Shown here in pieces: positions 26,325 to 34,412 of a DNA stretch of 64,000 bases. The position numbers and the translations under genes are program-made. The first letter of the stretch is position 1. Every line of letters begins with the position of its first letter. This stretch comes from CANJXF01 sp043775015. GTDB taxonomy: Bacteria > Verrucomicrobiota > Verrucomicrobiia > Limisphaerales > CANJXF01. The notes beneath the pieces were generated by a model. The model saw only the letters and a list, made by a program, of their open reading frames with translations. It did no database searches and was not told the DNA's origin. Where the stretch lies: NCBI GenBank assembly GCA_043775015.1, contig JAYVSV010000056.1, forward strand, positions 1-64,000, given 5' to 3'.

Positions 26325-27149
26325 TTATCTGGAGAGTTCGGCGCGCAGCCATTCCGGGCGGTTGGTGGTCACTCCATCCACACCGGCTTCGATTTCTTTT
26401 TTGGCGACCGCTGCGTCGTCCACGGTCCAGGTGTAGAGGCCCAAACCGGCGGCCTTGACCTTCGTGACAAACGCCTTGTCGATCGGGAAATCGGATTGCA
26501 AATCGAGTCCATCCAATTGGGCGGCTTTGGCTTTGGTGATCAAGTCGTCAATGTTCGGAAATTCCCCGGTCGCCTTGTCTTTGCCCCACCCGACCAGCCA
26601 GTAGACCGGGATCTTCGGAAGCATTGCCTTGGTGGCTTTTGCCACTTCGTAATAAAATGTGATGATCGGGGTTTGCTGCGGCTTTTTTCCAGCCTGTTTC
26701 AGGGATTTCGCCAGCGCCGGTAGAATTTCCTCGTGACATTTGATTTCGATGAACAGTTTCTTGCCATCGGGAATCAACGCGAGCACTTCATCCAGCGTCG
26801 GGATTTTTTCGGTGAAACCTTTGTCCTTCCAATCGCCCCACTTGCCGACGTCGAGCGCGCGGATTTCGTCAAAAGTCTGGTCCACCACTTTTTTCTTCAC
26901 GCCACCGACGCGGCCTGTGTCGTAATCGTGGATCACAACAATTTTTCCATCTTTGGTGAGATGGATATCGAGTTCGTCGGCGTCGGCATTTTGTTGGTAG
27001 CCGAGCTTGAAGGAGGAGAGGGTGTTTTCCGGGGCATCGTGCGAGGCACCGCGGTGGGCGACGATCTCGGCGGCGAATAAGTTTGAAAGAATCATGGCGC
27101 AACAACAACTCAAAATGGGGAGTAACGTTCTCCTGAAATGGATTTTCAT
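26325..27149 (-). CDS. Secreted glycerophosphodiester phosphodiesterase
   Basis: 274 residues. The signal peptide ends near CAMILSNLFAAE. The GDPD fold is shown by VAHRGASHDAPENTLSSF with the catalytic His and by ELDIHLTKDGKIVVIHD with metal ligands; FIEIKCH and YTWTVDDAA complete the pattern. It hydrolyses glycerophosphodiesters to glycerol-3-phosphate and an alcohol, probably in the periplasm. It lies 53 bp downstream of pyrE on the same strand, but no functional link is evident. Confidence 0.9.
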   Translation of the reverse strand: MKIHFRRTLLPILSCCCAMILSNLFAAEIVAHRGASHDAPENTLSSFKLGYQQNADADELDIHLTKDGKIVVIHDYDTGRVGGVKKKVVDQTFDEIRALDVGKWGDWKDKGFTEKIPTLDEVLALIPDGKKLFIEIKCHEEILPALAKSLKQAGKKPQQTPIITFYYEVAKATKAMLPKIPVYWLVGWGKDKATGEFPNIDDLITKAKAAQLDGLDLQSDFPIDKAFVTKVKAAGLGLYTWTVDDAAVAKKEIEAGVDGVTTNRPEWLRAELSR

Positions 27150-27202
27150 CCTTCTATTTAGACGAGGGCCAGAGAAAGCTCAATTCGGATTTGGTTCAAT
27201 CA

Positions 27203-27769
27203 TTATTTACTGCCCGGTTTTGTGGCCGGAATCTTCGCGAGATCGGGCGGCAATTGGTCGGGCGCAAAGGTTTCAACGTTGAGTGCGATCAAGCTGAACG
27301 TCGGCACACCGAAATTTAATCCGCCGCCGGAACGGTCCACCACCATGCCAATACCCGCCATCTGGCCGCCGTGAGCGCGCACGATCTCGATGGTTTCCTG
27401 GACCCGGCCGCCTTTGGTGACGACATCCTCGATGACGAGAATTTTTTCGCCAGGTGCAATTTTGAATCCGCGGCGCAGGACGAGTTTGCCCTCTTCTTTC
27501 TCCGCAAAAATAAAACGCAAGCCCAGTTGGCGCGCGACTTCCTGGCCGATGACAAGTCCGCCCATGGCCGGGGCGATGACGGTGGCGGCACCGAGCGGGC
27601 GGAGTTTTTTGGCGAGGGCAGCACCGAGTTTTTCCACGACCGGCATTTGTTGCAAGGCCTGGGCGCATTGGAAAAACTGGCGGCTGTGCCAACCACTGCG
27701 CAGAATAAAATGTCCTTCGAGCAACGCGCCGGTGTCGCGGAAAATCTTTAACGCTTCATCTGTCATCAT
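27203..27769 (-). CDS. pyrE: Orotate phosphoribosyltransferase
   Basis: 188 residues. The PRPP-binding motif VIEDVVTKGG is clear, with GHFILRSGWHS at the N-terminus and AMGGLVIGQEVARQLG matching type I PRTases. It makes OMP from orotate and PRPP in pyrimidine synthesis. An internal ATG at 27766 is equally possible. pyrG lies far away at 52060-53673, so the pathway genes are scattered. Confidence 0.92.
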   Translation of the reverse strand: MMTDEALKIFRDTGALLEGHFILRSGWHSRQFFQCAQALQQMPVVEKLGAALAKKLRPLGAATVIAPAMGGLVIGQEVARQLGLRFIFAEKEEGKLVLRRGFKIAPGEKILVIEDVVTKGGRVQETIEIVRAHGGQMAGIGMVVDRSGGGLNFGVPTFSLIALNVETFAPDQLPPDLAKIPATKPGSK

Positions 27770-27929
27770 GGCGGAGATATTCAGCAGAAAAAGCGTTGGA
27801 ACGAAGTTTTTATTTTTGGATTCAGGCTGCGGATTTTAACTCAGCGCCACTGTGTCTCTGAGGCGAAATGATGTTTTAAGCCCGGAGTTTCTTCTGGCTT
27901 CTGAATAGTGAGTTCTGAATTCTTGCGCC

Positions 27930-28583
27930 ATGCCCAAATGGGTCAAACTCATTATTGCCATTCTCCTGCTGCCGGTTTGCGTCGGTGCGGGCCACGCGTT
28001 GTGGCTGGTGCTGCGGGCCTCCGGCAGTGCCGACCAAACCTGGGTGCCGATGCTGGCGGGGGCGGCCTGTTGGATTTGTGTTTTTCTGCTGCTACCGAAG
28101 CCGATGTGGATCTACGTTTTTGGCCACGAATTCACCCACGCGCTTTGGACCTGGGCGTTTGGCGGCAAGGTGAAAAAGTTCAAGGCCACTTCGAGCGGCG
28201 GACATGTCGTGGTTACAAAAACCAATTTTCTGATCGGGCTTGCGCCTTATTTTTTCCCCGTTTACGTGGCGCTGGTGGTGCTGGTGTTTCTGGCCGGGCA
28301 TTTGATCTGGGGCTGGAGACGGTTCGAGGTCTGGTTCCATTTGTTGTTCGGTGCCGCCTACGCGTTTCATGTGACTTTGACCTGGCATATTCTCAAAACG
28401 CGGCAAACGGACATCACGCAGGAAGGTTATTTGTTTTCCGGCGTGATCATTTTTCTGGGGAACATCAGTGTGCTGTTGCTGGGCATCCCGTTGCTCACGG
28501 CGAAGGTGAACTTGTTGACCATGCTCGGCTGGTGGCTTGAAGGAACGGGACAGGTTTTGCAGCGGATAGGGAACGTGTTTTAA
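27930..28583 (+). CDS. Integral membrane protein with HExxH motif (M50-like)
   Basis: 217 residues with about five membrane segments. HEFTHALWTWAFGG, near residue 65, has the HExxH zinc motif of membrane metalloproteases such as site-2 proteases, and the following HVVVTKTNFLIGLAPYFFPV fits the M50 neighbourhood. The downstream ligand motif (NxxPxxxLDG) is not visible, so proteolytic activity is uncertain. It is monocistronic. Confidence 0.6.
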   Translation: MPKWVKLIIAILLLPVCVGAGHALWLVLRASGSADQTWVPMLAGAACWICVFLLLPKPMWIYVFGHEFTHALWTWAFGGKVKKFKATSSGGHVVVTKTNFLIGLAPYFFPVYVALVVLVFLAGHLIWGWRRFEVWFHLLFGAAYAFHVTLTWHILKTRQTDITQEGYLFSGVIIFLGNISVLLLGIPLLTAKVNLLTMLGWWLEGTGQVLQRIGNVF

Positions 28584-28786
28584 TTTTCAGTTTTGGAATG
28601 AGGCGGAGAAAGTGGACAGAATTAGCGGACGTGCAATGCGGAGTTCGGAACAAAATGGTGGAGTGAGACTGTGTCGAACTCTGACTTGATCAAGTGTGGG
28701 GAAAGGTCACGGATCGAGGGCGTCTCGACCTACCGGCGGTGTACTTTGCGCTTTCCTTTAACCAGCTCTTTCCCTAAAAACGGGGG

Positions 28787-29497
28787 ATGGATTCCAATCA
28801 AACTGGCTTTGGGTATAAAATCTGGGGTGTGGACGGCGTGATTTATGGCCCGGTCGAATTACCGATGCTCGTCAGTTGGATCAAAGACGAACGGGTCACG
28901 GCGACCACTTGGATTTACCGGGAGGAAAATGATTCGTGGCAAAAGGCGAGCCAGATCCAGGAGTTGCAACTCTTCTTCCGCGAGAAACCCGCCGCAGGCA
29001 CCGGCAACTCTCTCACCGCACTGGGTTCTGCGAACCTCAAACCAGGCTCGCTCCGGCGGGTGAAAATTCTGGCCGACATGAAGGACGCGCAACTGGAGCG
29101 CTTCGTGCAATTCATGGAGGTGCAATCGGTGCGGCAATGGACGGAGATCGTGAAGCAAGGCGAAGTGGGTGACGCGATGTACCTGGTGCTGGAAGGCGAA
29201 CTCCGAGTGCGCATGATGATCAGTGGCAAGGAAACCATCCTGGTCACTTTAGGCACCGGCGAATTTTTCGGGGAGATGTCTCTGTTCGATCATGGCCCGC
29301 GCTCAGCGGATGTGGTGGCGAACAAGGACAGCGTTCTGCTGAAAATTTCGGCGGCTTCGTTTGAAAAACTCTTTACCCTCGCTCCGGAACTCGCCGCGCC
29401 CTTTCTGCTTTCCACCAGCAAAACGCTCGCCGCGCGGATTCGCGCCGACAACAAACGGTTGAAAGATTCTCTGAACTTCGCGCGCAATGCCATCTGA
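28787..29497 (+). CDS. GYF_2-like plus cyclic-nucleotide-binding domain protein
   Basis: 236 residues. Residues 8-60 (YKIWGVDGVIYGPVELPML, then TWIYREENDSW) resemble the GYF_2/DUF4339 domain. Residues about 95-215 form a cNMP-binding domain with GEFFGEMSLFDHGPRSADVV, which contains the phosphate-binding cassette. There is no DNA-binding domain. A sensor or scaffold role is likely, but partner and ligand are unknown. The 203-bp gap before it contains only a short AATGCGGAGTTCGGA repeat and no gene. Confidence 0.85.
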   Translation: MDSNQTGFGYKIWGVDGVIYGPVELPMLVSWIKDERVTATTWIYREENDSWQKASQIQELQLFFREKPAAGTGNSLTALGSANLKPGSLRRVKILADMKDAQLERFVQFMEVQSVRQWTEIVKQGEVGDAMYLVLEGELRVRMMISGKETILVTLGTGEFFGEMSLFDHGPRSADVVANKDSVLLKISAASFEKLFTLAPELAAPFLLSTSKTLAARIRADNKRLKDSLNFARNAI

Positions 29498-29557
29498 GGT
29501 TCGCAGAAGGGGCGATGGGAAAAGTAAAGCTGTCCGGGAAATTGAAAGTCCAACGGC

Positions 29558-29854
29558 CTAATCACCGAACAATTTTTTCAACTGATCCCGCGCCGCATCT
29601 TCCCGGGGATTGATTTCGTTTTTGGTCACGAACTTCCGGCGAACCAACTCGAAGTATTCACAAAAATTGCCGGTGTGCTTTTCGGCAACGGGATCGGCGC
29701 GGCGATCGCGGCATTGATGGGCGGCGCGCGCATCGTAACTGGAGCAATTCAAACAGACGCGCAGATCGGCGTGGCAACGGTGACACGACTCACTGCGCCC
29801 GGGTTGACCGGGCAGCGTCCATTCCCATCCGCACTTGTGACAATGGCGTGTCAT
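29558..29854 (-). CDS. Small cysteine-rich zinc-ribbon protein, hypothetical
   Basis: 98 residues from the ATG at 29854, rejecting an upstream extension. The pattern CHKCGW...CHRCHADLRVCLNC followed by HQCRDR and NFCEYFE gives several CxxC-like pairs, consistent with zinc binding. I recognise this layout as a recurring small hypothetical family but know of no function. It is divergent from the UreF-like gene, sharing a 183-bp gap. Confidence 0.65.
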   Translation of the reverse strand: MTRHCHKCGWEWTLPGQPGRSESCHRCHADLRVCLNCSSYDARAAHQCRDRRADPVAEKHTGNFCEYFELVRRKFVTKNEINPREDAARDQLKKLFGD

Positions 29855-30037
29855 TCTGCCGCACAAAATAATCAGGCGCGAATTGATCGCAACAGTTTTA
29901 AAAACGCGGTTGAAGCGCAGGCGGCAATGCAACTAAAAAAATTTATCAAACCGGCGATTTCCCCCTTTGAGAGTTCCCCGAGCCACATTAAAGTATGGAA
30001 AGATTCGGTGACTATTTTTTTCACTGAAATCATTTTG

Positions 30038-30703
30038 ATGAATCCGTCGCAAACCATTTTAAACGCGAACGAAGCGGAAATACTCTCCGGAGATTTCCAT
30101 CCGCTGCTCGACCAGATTGGCTCGGCGGAAGGACTGGCGCTGGTCGGGGTGGTCAACGCGTCGCTGGTGCTGGAGCCGACGCACGACTTTACCGGATTGA
30201 AACGGTTCCTGGAAAATTATCGCACGCAACTGCTCGTGCCACTGGAGCTGCCGTTGATATGCCAGGCGTTTGCTCATGCGAGTCGCAATGAATTTTCTGA
30301 ATTAATTTCCCTCGATCAACAACAGGCGCACGAGACGCGGCTGGAAATGTTCGTCTCCGCGAGCAAACGGATTGGAAAAGTGCAATTGAGACGGCTCCGT
30401 CCGTTGCGCGATCAACGCGGCTTGCAGCGTTACATCCGCGCGGTGGACGCCGGGGAAGCCAGCGCGTGGCACACGATTGTTTACGGGGTCACGCTCGCCA
30501 GTTTTTCGATGCCGCTGCGACAGGGTTTACTGAATTATTCCGCGCGCGTTTTGAGCGGGTTCGTGCAATCGTCGGGCGGGTTTGATCGCTTTGCACAATT
30601 GGATTGCGAGACGTTGATCGAAGAAAATCTTGCCGCAATCCCTCCGGAAATTGATCGCGCTTTGCTGAGCGGAAAACTTAGTCCGAACATTCAATTTCCG
30701 TAA
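30038..30703 (+). CDS. UreF-like protein (urease accessory family)
   Basis: 221 residues from the ATG at 30038. The long frame upstream covers the zinc-ribbon gene in antisense and is rejected. An all-alpha pattern is seen, with YRTQLLVPLELPLICQAFAH, an ASKRIGKVQLRRL stretch and SMPLRQGLLNYSARVLSGFV, which resemble UreF (the GAP-like urease accessory factor). No urease structural genes or other ureD/E/G genes are in the window, so this may be a relative with another role. Confidence 0.5.
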   Translation: MNPSQTILNANEAEILSGDFHPLLDQIGSAEGLALVGVVNASLVLEPTHDFTGLKRFLENYRTQLLVPLELPLICQAFAHASRNEFSELISLDQQQAHETRLEMFVSASKRIGKVQLRRLRPLRDQRGLQRYIRAVDAGEASAWHTIVYGVTLASFSMPLRQGLLNYSARVLSGFVQSSGGFDRFAQLDCETLIEENLAAIPPEIDRALLSGKLSPNIQFP

Positions 30704-30736
30704 TTCTCGAACTGCCTCAATCGCGCCAGGCATCTG

Positions 30737-31246
30737 CTAGAAAAACTTCAAAATCAACAAGATCGCGATGTTCACATAAAGGGCGGCGAGCACGTCGTCG
30801 ATGGTGACGCCCCAACCGCCCGACAACGACTGGATTTGACGCACCGGCCACGGTTTGGCGATGTCGAACAGGCGAAACAAAAGAAAAACTCCGACGGTCA
30901 GCAACGCGTTTTTTCCTGAGAAGAAAAATTCCGGTGCCGGCCAAAACCCTTTTTTGAAAAAGAGCACCGCGAGCCAACCGGCAAAGCAAATGGGGATGGC
31001 GATGATTTCATCCATGACGATGGAACCCGGATCACGCTGTTTCAGAATTTTTTCGCCCGCACCACAAAGCCAGACGCAAACAAAAATACTGGCGAGCACT
31101 CCGATGAGAAAGAGCAGCGGGCTGCCGGGCAAAAGCAAAATCCAAAACCACGCCAGGCCAACGACGGAGCCGAAGGTGCCGGGAGCGAACGGAATTCGTC
31201 CGACACCGAAACCTTGCGCGAGCCAGAGAATCAATCCGTTCCTCAT
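30737..31246 (-). CDS. pgpA: Phosphatidylglycerophosphatase A
   Basis: 169 residues with about four membrane segments. The motifs GRIPFAPGTFGSVVG near the N-terminus, VMDEIIAIP with the catalytic acid residues, and GWGVTIDDVLAALY are typical of PgpA. It dephosphorylates phosphatidylglycerophosphate to phosphatidylglycerol. It follows pgsA by 3 bp, so two consecutive steps of phosphatidylglycerol synthesis are co-transcribed. Confidence 0.92.
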   Translation of the reverse strand: MRNGLILWLAQGFGVGRIPFAPGTFGSVVGLAWFWILLLPGSPLLFLIGVLASIFVCVWLCGAGEKILKQRDPGSIVMDEIIAIPICFAGWLAVLFFKKGFWPAPEFFFSGKNALLTVGVFLLFRLFDIAKPWPVRQIQSLSGGWGVTIDDVLAALYVNIAILLILKFF

Positions 31247-31249
31247 GGG

Positions 31250-31861
31250 TCACATGTCATCCAGATAGAGCGCGCGATTTCTCCACAAATACATCACGCC
31301 GGAATATCCGGTCAACGCGACTGCGATCCACTTTGACAATTCGGTGAACCAGACCACCCACGGGCCGAAACCGAAAAGGTCGTAGCTGAAAAAATTTCCA
31401 AGCCAGCCCCAATCGACGTGGCTGGCCAGAACAAGAATCGAAATGATGCAAACGATTTGCGAAATGGTTTTGTGTTTGCCGTAACGCTCGGCGGCGAGCA
31501 CGACATTTTTCGACGCCGCGAGCAGGCGCAATCCGGTGATGGCCAGTTCCCGCGCCACAATCACCACGACCATCCACGCCGGCATCCATTCCAATGCCTG
31601 CCGGGTCGGGGCGCGATCGACGAAGGCGATGAAGGCCGAGCAAATCAAAATTTTGTCGGCGAGCGGATCCATCAGGATGCCGAAGTTGGTAATCAAATTG
31701 TCGCGGCGCGCAATTTTTCCGTCGAAATAATCGGTTAGACTCGCCACGCAAAAGAGCACGAGCGAAATGGTTTCGTGGTAGCGAATGCGCGAGAAAAAAA
31801 CCGCCAGAAACGCAACGGTGAGGACGAAGCGCGAGACGGTCAGTTTATTCGGAACATTCAT
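31250..31861 (-). CDS. pgsA: CDP-diacylglycerol-glycerol-3-phosphate 3-phosphatidyltransferase
   Basis: 203 residues with several membrane segments. The CDP-alcohol phosphotransferase signature is complete: DYFDGKIARRDN then GILMDPLADK. It begins with NKLTVSRF as usual for PgsA. It makes phosphatidylglycerophosphate, which PgpA (next gene) dephosphorylates. Both lie downstream of rimO on the same strand, 54 bp away. Confidence 0.93.
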   Translation of the reverse strand: MNVPNKLTVSRFVLTVAFLAVFFSRIRYHETISLVLFCVASLTDYFDGKIARRDNLITNFGILMDPLADKILICSAFIAFVDRAPTRQALEWMPAWMVVVIVARELAITGLRLLAASKNVVLAAERYGKHKTISQIVCIISILVLASHVDWGWLGNFFSYDLFGFGPWVVWFTELSKWIAVALTGYSGVMYLWRNRALYLDDM

Positions 31862-31915
31862 TTAGACAGAATAAATTAAATTTCAGCGCCAATTCTGTCC
31901 ATTCCGGCAGTTCTG

Positions 31916-33643
31916 TCAAAGTCCCTCTGCAATTAAATCGTAATCGGTATGGCCAATGATGCGGACGCGGGCAAATTCGCCGGGCGGGAGTTTGCTGCGA
32001 ACAAAGACGCGTCCATCAATGTCCGGCGCATCGGCTTCGCCGCGTGCCACGAGATAATTTCCTTCGAGTTGCGCGGTGTGTTTGTCTGCGCCGCGAATCA
32101 ATCCATGTTCCCATGAACTGACATTGGTCCCGCCCACGCGGGACAACTCGCGCGCGTTGGCTTCTTTTTCGATGAGAACATTTATTTCGCGGCCGACAAA
32201 CGATTCGGAAATCCGTCGCGCCACTTTCAATTGTTCGGCCATCGCGATTTTCTTGCGCTTATTTTTCAGCGAATCCGAGATCTGGCTCTCCATTTTCCCG
32301 GCGCGCGTTCCTTCTTCCTTCGAGTAACTGAAAATACCGAGCCGCTCGAATTTTGTTTCGCGAATGAACTGACGCAACGTTTCGAAACAAGTTTCCGTCT
32401 CGCCGGGAAACCCGACGATGAACGTGGTGCGCAGCGCAATTCCCGGAATGCCGGCGCGGATTTTTTTAATGAGATCAACGATGTATTGCTGCGAGGTTTC
32501 GCGGCGCATCCGTTCGAGCATGTTTTCGTGAATGTGCTGGAGCGGCATATCGACGTAGCGCGCCACCTTCGAGCATTCGGCGATGGTCTGGATCAATTCA
32601 TCGGTCCAATGCGCCGGATGGGTGTAGAGCAGACGAATCCAAAAATCGCCGGGCAACGCATTCAACTCGCGAAGCAAAGTGCAAAGCGTGGTGGCATCGG
32701 CGGGCAACGATTTTGCGGCGGCATTAAATTTTTCTGGAGAAGCGATGGCGCGGCTATGATTGGCGCGCAAATCGAGGCCGTAATAAGTGGAGTCCTGCGA
32801 AATCAGATTCAGCTCTTTCACACCATCGGCGATCAACTGTTTTGCTTCGCGGACGATGTCGGATTGCAGCCGGCTGCGATGGCTCCCGCGCATTTGCGGA
32901 ATGATGCAGAAACTGCAGGGATGATTGCAGCCCTCGGCAATTTTCACGTAGGCAAAATGCTTTGGGGTGAGCCGAAAGCGCGGCGTCTCGTAATCAGGAA
33001 TGTAAACCGGCCGCTGCGTCACGTCGAAGAAGGGTGCGGGAGTTTTTAATTTTGAGTTTTGAGTTTTAAGTTGGCCGGGCGCAACGACGGTTCGGGTTTT
33101 GCCAAATTTGTCGGCGCCGCGAATCGCTTCTTCGTCGTCGTGCGCGGAATGAGTTTTGCCCTGTTGCAGCTCGGCGAATTTGCCGGCGATTTTAACTTTC
33201 CTAACTGGCCGGCTTTGAACATTGGATTTTAAACTTTGGACTTTTTCCGCCCGCCGCACCATCGCCTGTTCGACAATTTGGGAGACTTGGGCGACTTGAT
33301 CGATGCCCATGAAAGCGTCCACCTCCGGCAGCAGCTTGGGCAGATCATCGCGGAAGCGTTGCGGCAAGCAGCCGGAAACAATCAGACCTTGCCCGCGATT
33401 ATTGGCTTCACGGACTTCCGCTGATTCCAAAATAGCGTCGATGCTTTCCTCCTGCGCAGCGTCAATGAACGAACAGGTGTTGACGATGACGACATCGGCG
33501 GAGGCCGCGTCGTTGGTGATTTCCACGCCGCTTTTCATGAGCGAGCCGAGCATGACCTCGGCGTCCACCAGGTTTTTGGCGCAACCGAGAGAGATCAGAC
33601 CAACGCGCACCGGGCGTTTGGTTTCATGGGTTTTCGTCATCAC
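31916..33643 (-). CDS. rimO: Ribosomal protein S12 methylthiotransferase RimO, with an in-frame insert
   Basis: 575 residues, about 110-130 longer than usual RimO. The N-terminal MTTase domain starts VGLISLGCAKNLVDAEVMLG. The radical SAM motif reads CNHPCSFC, preceded by RLTPKHFAYVKIAEG. The C-terminal TRAM domain includes INVLIEKEAN and RIIGHTDYDL. The enzyme methylthiolates Asp of ribosomal protein S12. The excess maps partly to a segment of about 80 residues between the two N-terminal domains, where low-complexity repeats encode KVQSLKSNVQS and QLKTQNSKLKT. The first two codons are both Met. Confidence 0.9.
   Translation of the reverse strand: MMTKTHETKRPVRVGLISLGCAKNLVDAEVMLGSLMKSGVEITNDAASADVVIVNTCSFIDAAQEESIDAILESAEVREANNRGQGLIVSGCLPQRFRDDLPKLLPEVDAFMGIDQVAQVSQIVEQAMVRRAEKVQSLKSNVQSRPVRKVKIAGKFAELQQGKTHSAHDDEEAIRGADKFGKTRTVVAPGQLKTQNSKLKTPAPFFDVTQRPVYIPDYETPRFRLTPKHFAYVKIAEGCNHPCSFCIIPQMRGSHRSRLQSDIVREAKQLIADGVKELNLISQDSTYYGLDLRANHSRAIASPEKFNAAAKSLPADATTLCTLLRELNALPGDFWIRLLYTHPAHWTDELIQTIAECSKVARYVDMPLQHIHENMLERMRRETSQQYIVDLIKKIRAGIPGIALRTTFIVGFPGETETCFETLRQFIRETKFERLGIFSYSKEEGTRAGKMESQISDSLKNKRKKIAMAEQLKVARRISESFVGREINVLIEKEANARELSRVGGTNVSSWEHGLIRGADKHTAQLEGNYLVARGEADAPDIDGRVFVRSKLPPGEFARVRIIGHTDYDLIAEGL
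33045..33245. repeat. Low-complexity repeat tracts inside rimO
   Basis: Two A/T-rich tracts lie in the reading frame. At 33045-33072 TTTTGAG/TTTTAAG units repeat. At 33218-33242 TTTGAACATTGGATTTTAA is followed by ACTTTGGACT. The first recurs just upstream of the gene at 33710-33732, where TTTTAAGTTTTTTGTTTTGAG lies in intergenic DNA. The AATGTTCAAAG-type unit also resembles the AAGTCCAATGTCCAATGCC near 26174. These are probably copies of dispersed mini-repeats. Confidence 0.6.
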
Positions 33644-33809
33644 AAGGCGGACAAGTTACGCTTCTTCCCTCGTATGGCAATGGCGGGGATGGGGAGTTGG
33701 ACTTATGAAATTTTAAGTTTTTTGTTTTGAGTGGAGTGGTGCATTTAGCGCGCCGCAGTGATGAGGGCAGTCAAAGAGACATTGAGCATCGAACATCGAA
33801 ATTCTTCAA

Positions 33810-34313
33810 TTAGCGGCGCGGCTGGGTTGGGACGGGGAGGACGTCGCCGGAACTGCGTTTTGGCGGCTGATACACACCGGCGGGGACATCGGCCAGCGGA
33901 TCTTTCGCCTTGTGGCTGCTCCATATCCGCCAAGCTCCTGCCGAGAGTAAAACCAGCAAAGCGATCCCGAGTACCGGCAGGACGATGCGCCAATTCAGTT
34001 TCGAAAGTTGAAACATCAGAATATCGAGAAAGCTCTTGCGATGCTTGGTCAGCGGCGGATGGTCGTGATGCTTATCGGTCTTGGCCAATTCGGCGGCGAG
34101 CAGTTCCATGGTTTTGGGAACATCGAGCTTCAACAAAGTCGCGTAAGTGCGGACGAAACCGCGAATATAAACCGGGGCAGAGAAAACATCGTAATTGCCT
34201 TCGTCGAGGGCGCGGATGTGGTCGGTCCGGATTTTTGTAATCTCCGCGACCTGATAGACCGTCAGATTCTGGGCTTCGCGCGCCGCTCTCAATTGTTCAG
34301 CAACCGTGGACAT
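33810..34313 (-). CDS. RodZ-like helix-turn-helix membrane protein
   Basis: 167 residues from the ATG at 34313; the frame upstream overlaps the divergent cyclase gene and is rejected. Residues 5-70 are an HTH_25/XRE-like domain (EQLRAAREAQNLTVYQVAE, YIRGFVRTYA), and a single membrane segment (VLPVLGIALLVLLSAGAWRI) follows near residue 115. This is the layout of RodZ, which links MreB to the membrane, but the periplasmic part is only about 30 residues. It is divergent from the EboD-like gene with a 99-bp gap. Confidence 0.75.
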   Translation of the reverse strand: MSTVAEQLRAAREAQNLTVYQVAEITKIRTDHIRALDEGNYDVFSAPVYIRGFVRTYATLLKLDVPKTMELLAAELAKTDKHHDHPPLTKHRKSFLDILMFQLSKLNWRIVLPVLGIALLVLLSAGAWRIWSSHKAKDPLADVPAGVYQPPKRSSGDVLPVPTQPRR

Positions 34314-34412
34314 TTCGCAGACTGATAGCGGTTTTCCGGAGGTGTGGCAATCTTGGAGATTTTCAAATAAAACTCGAAATTGCGCGTCCAACCTCCCACA
34401 ATTAATCACACG

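Noticed and set aside
27908..28540. Alternative plus-strand frame over the HExxH membrane gene
   Set aside because: It runs in another frame through the same DNA and lacks the hydrophobic pattern and the HExxH motif.
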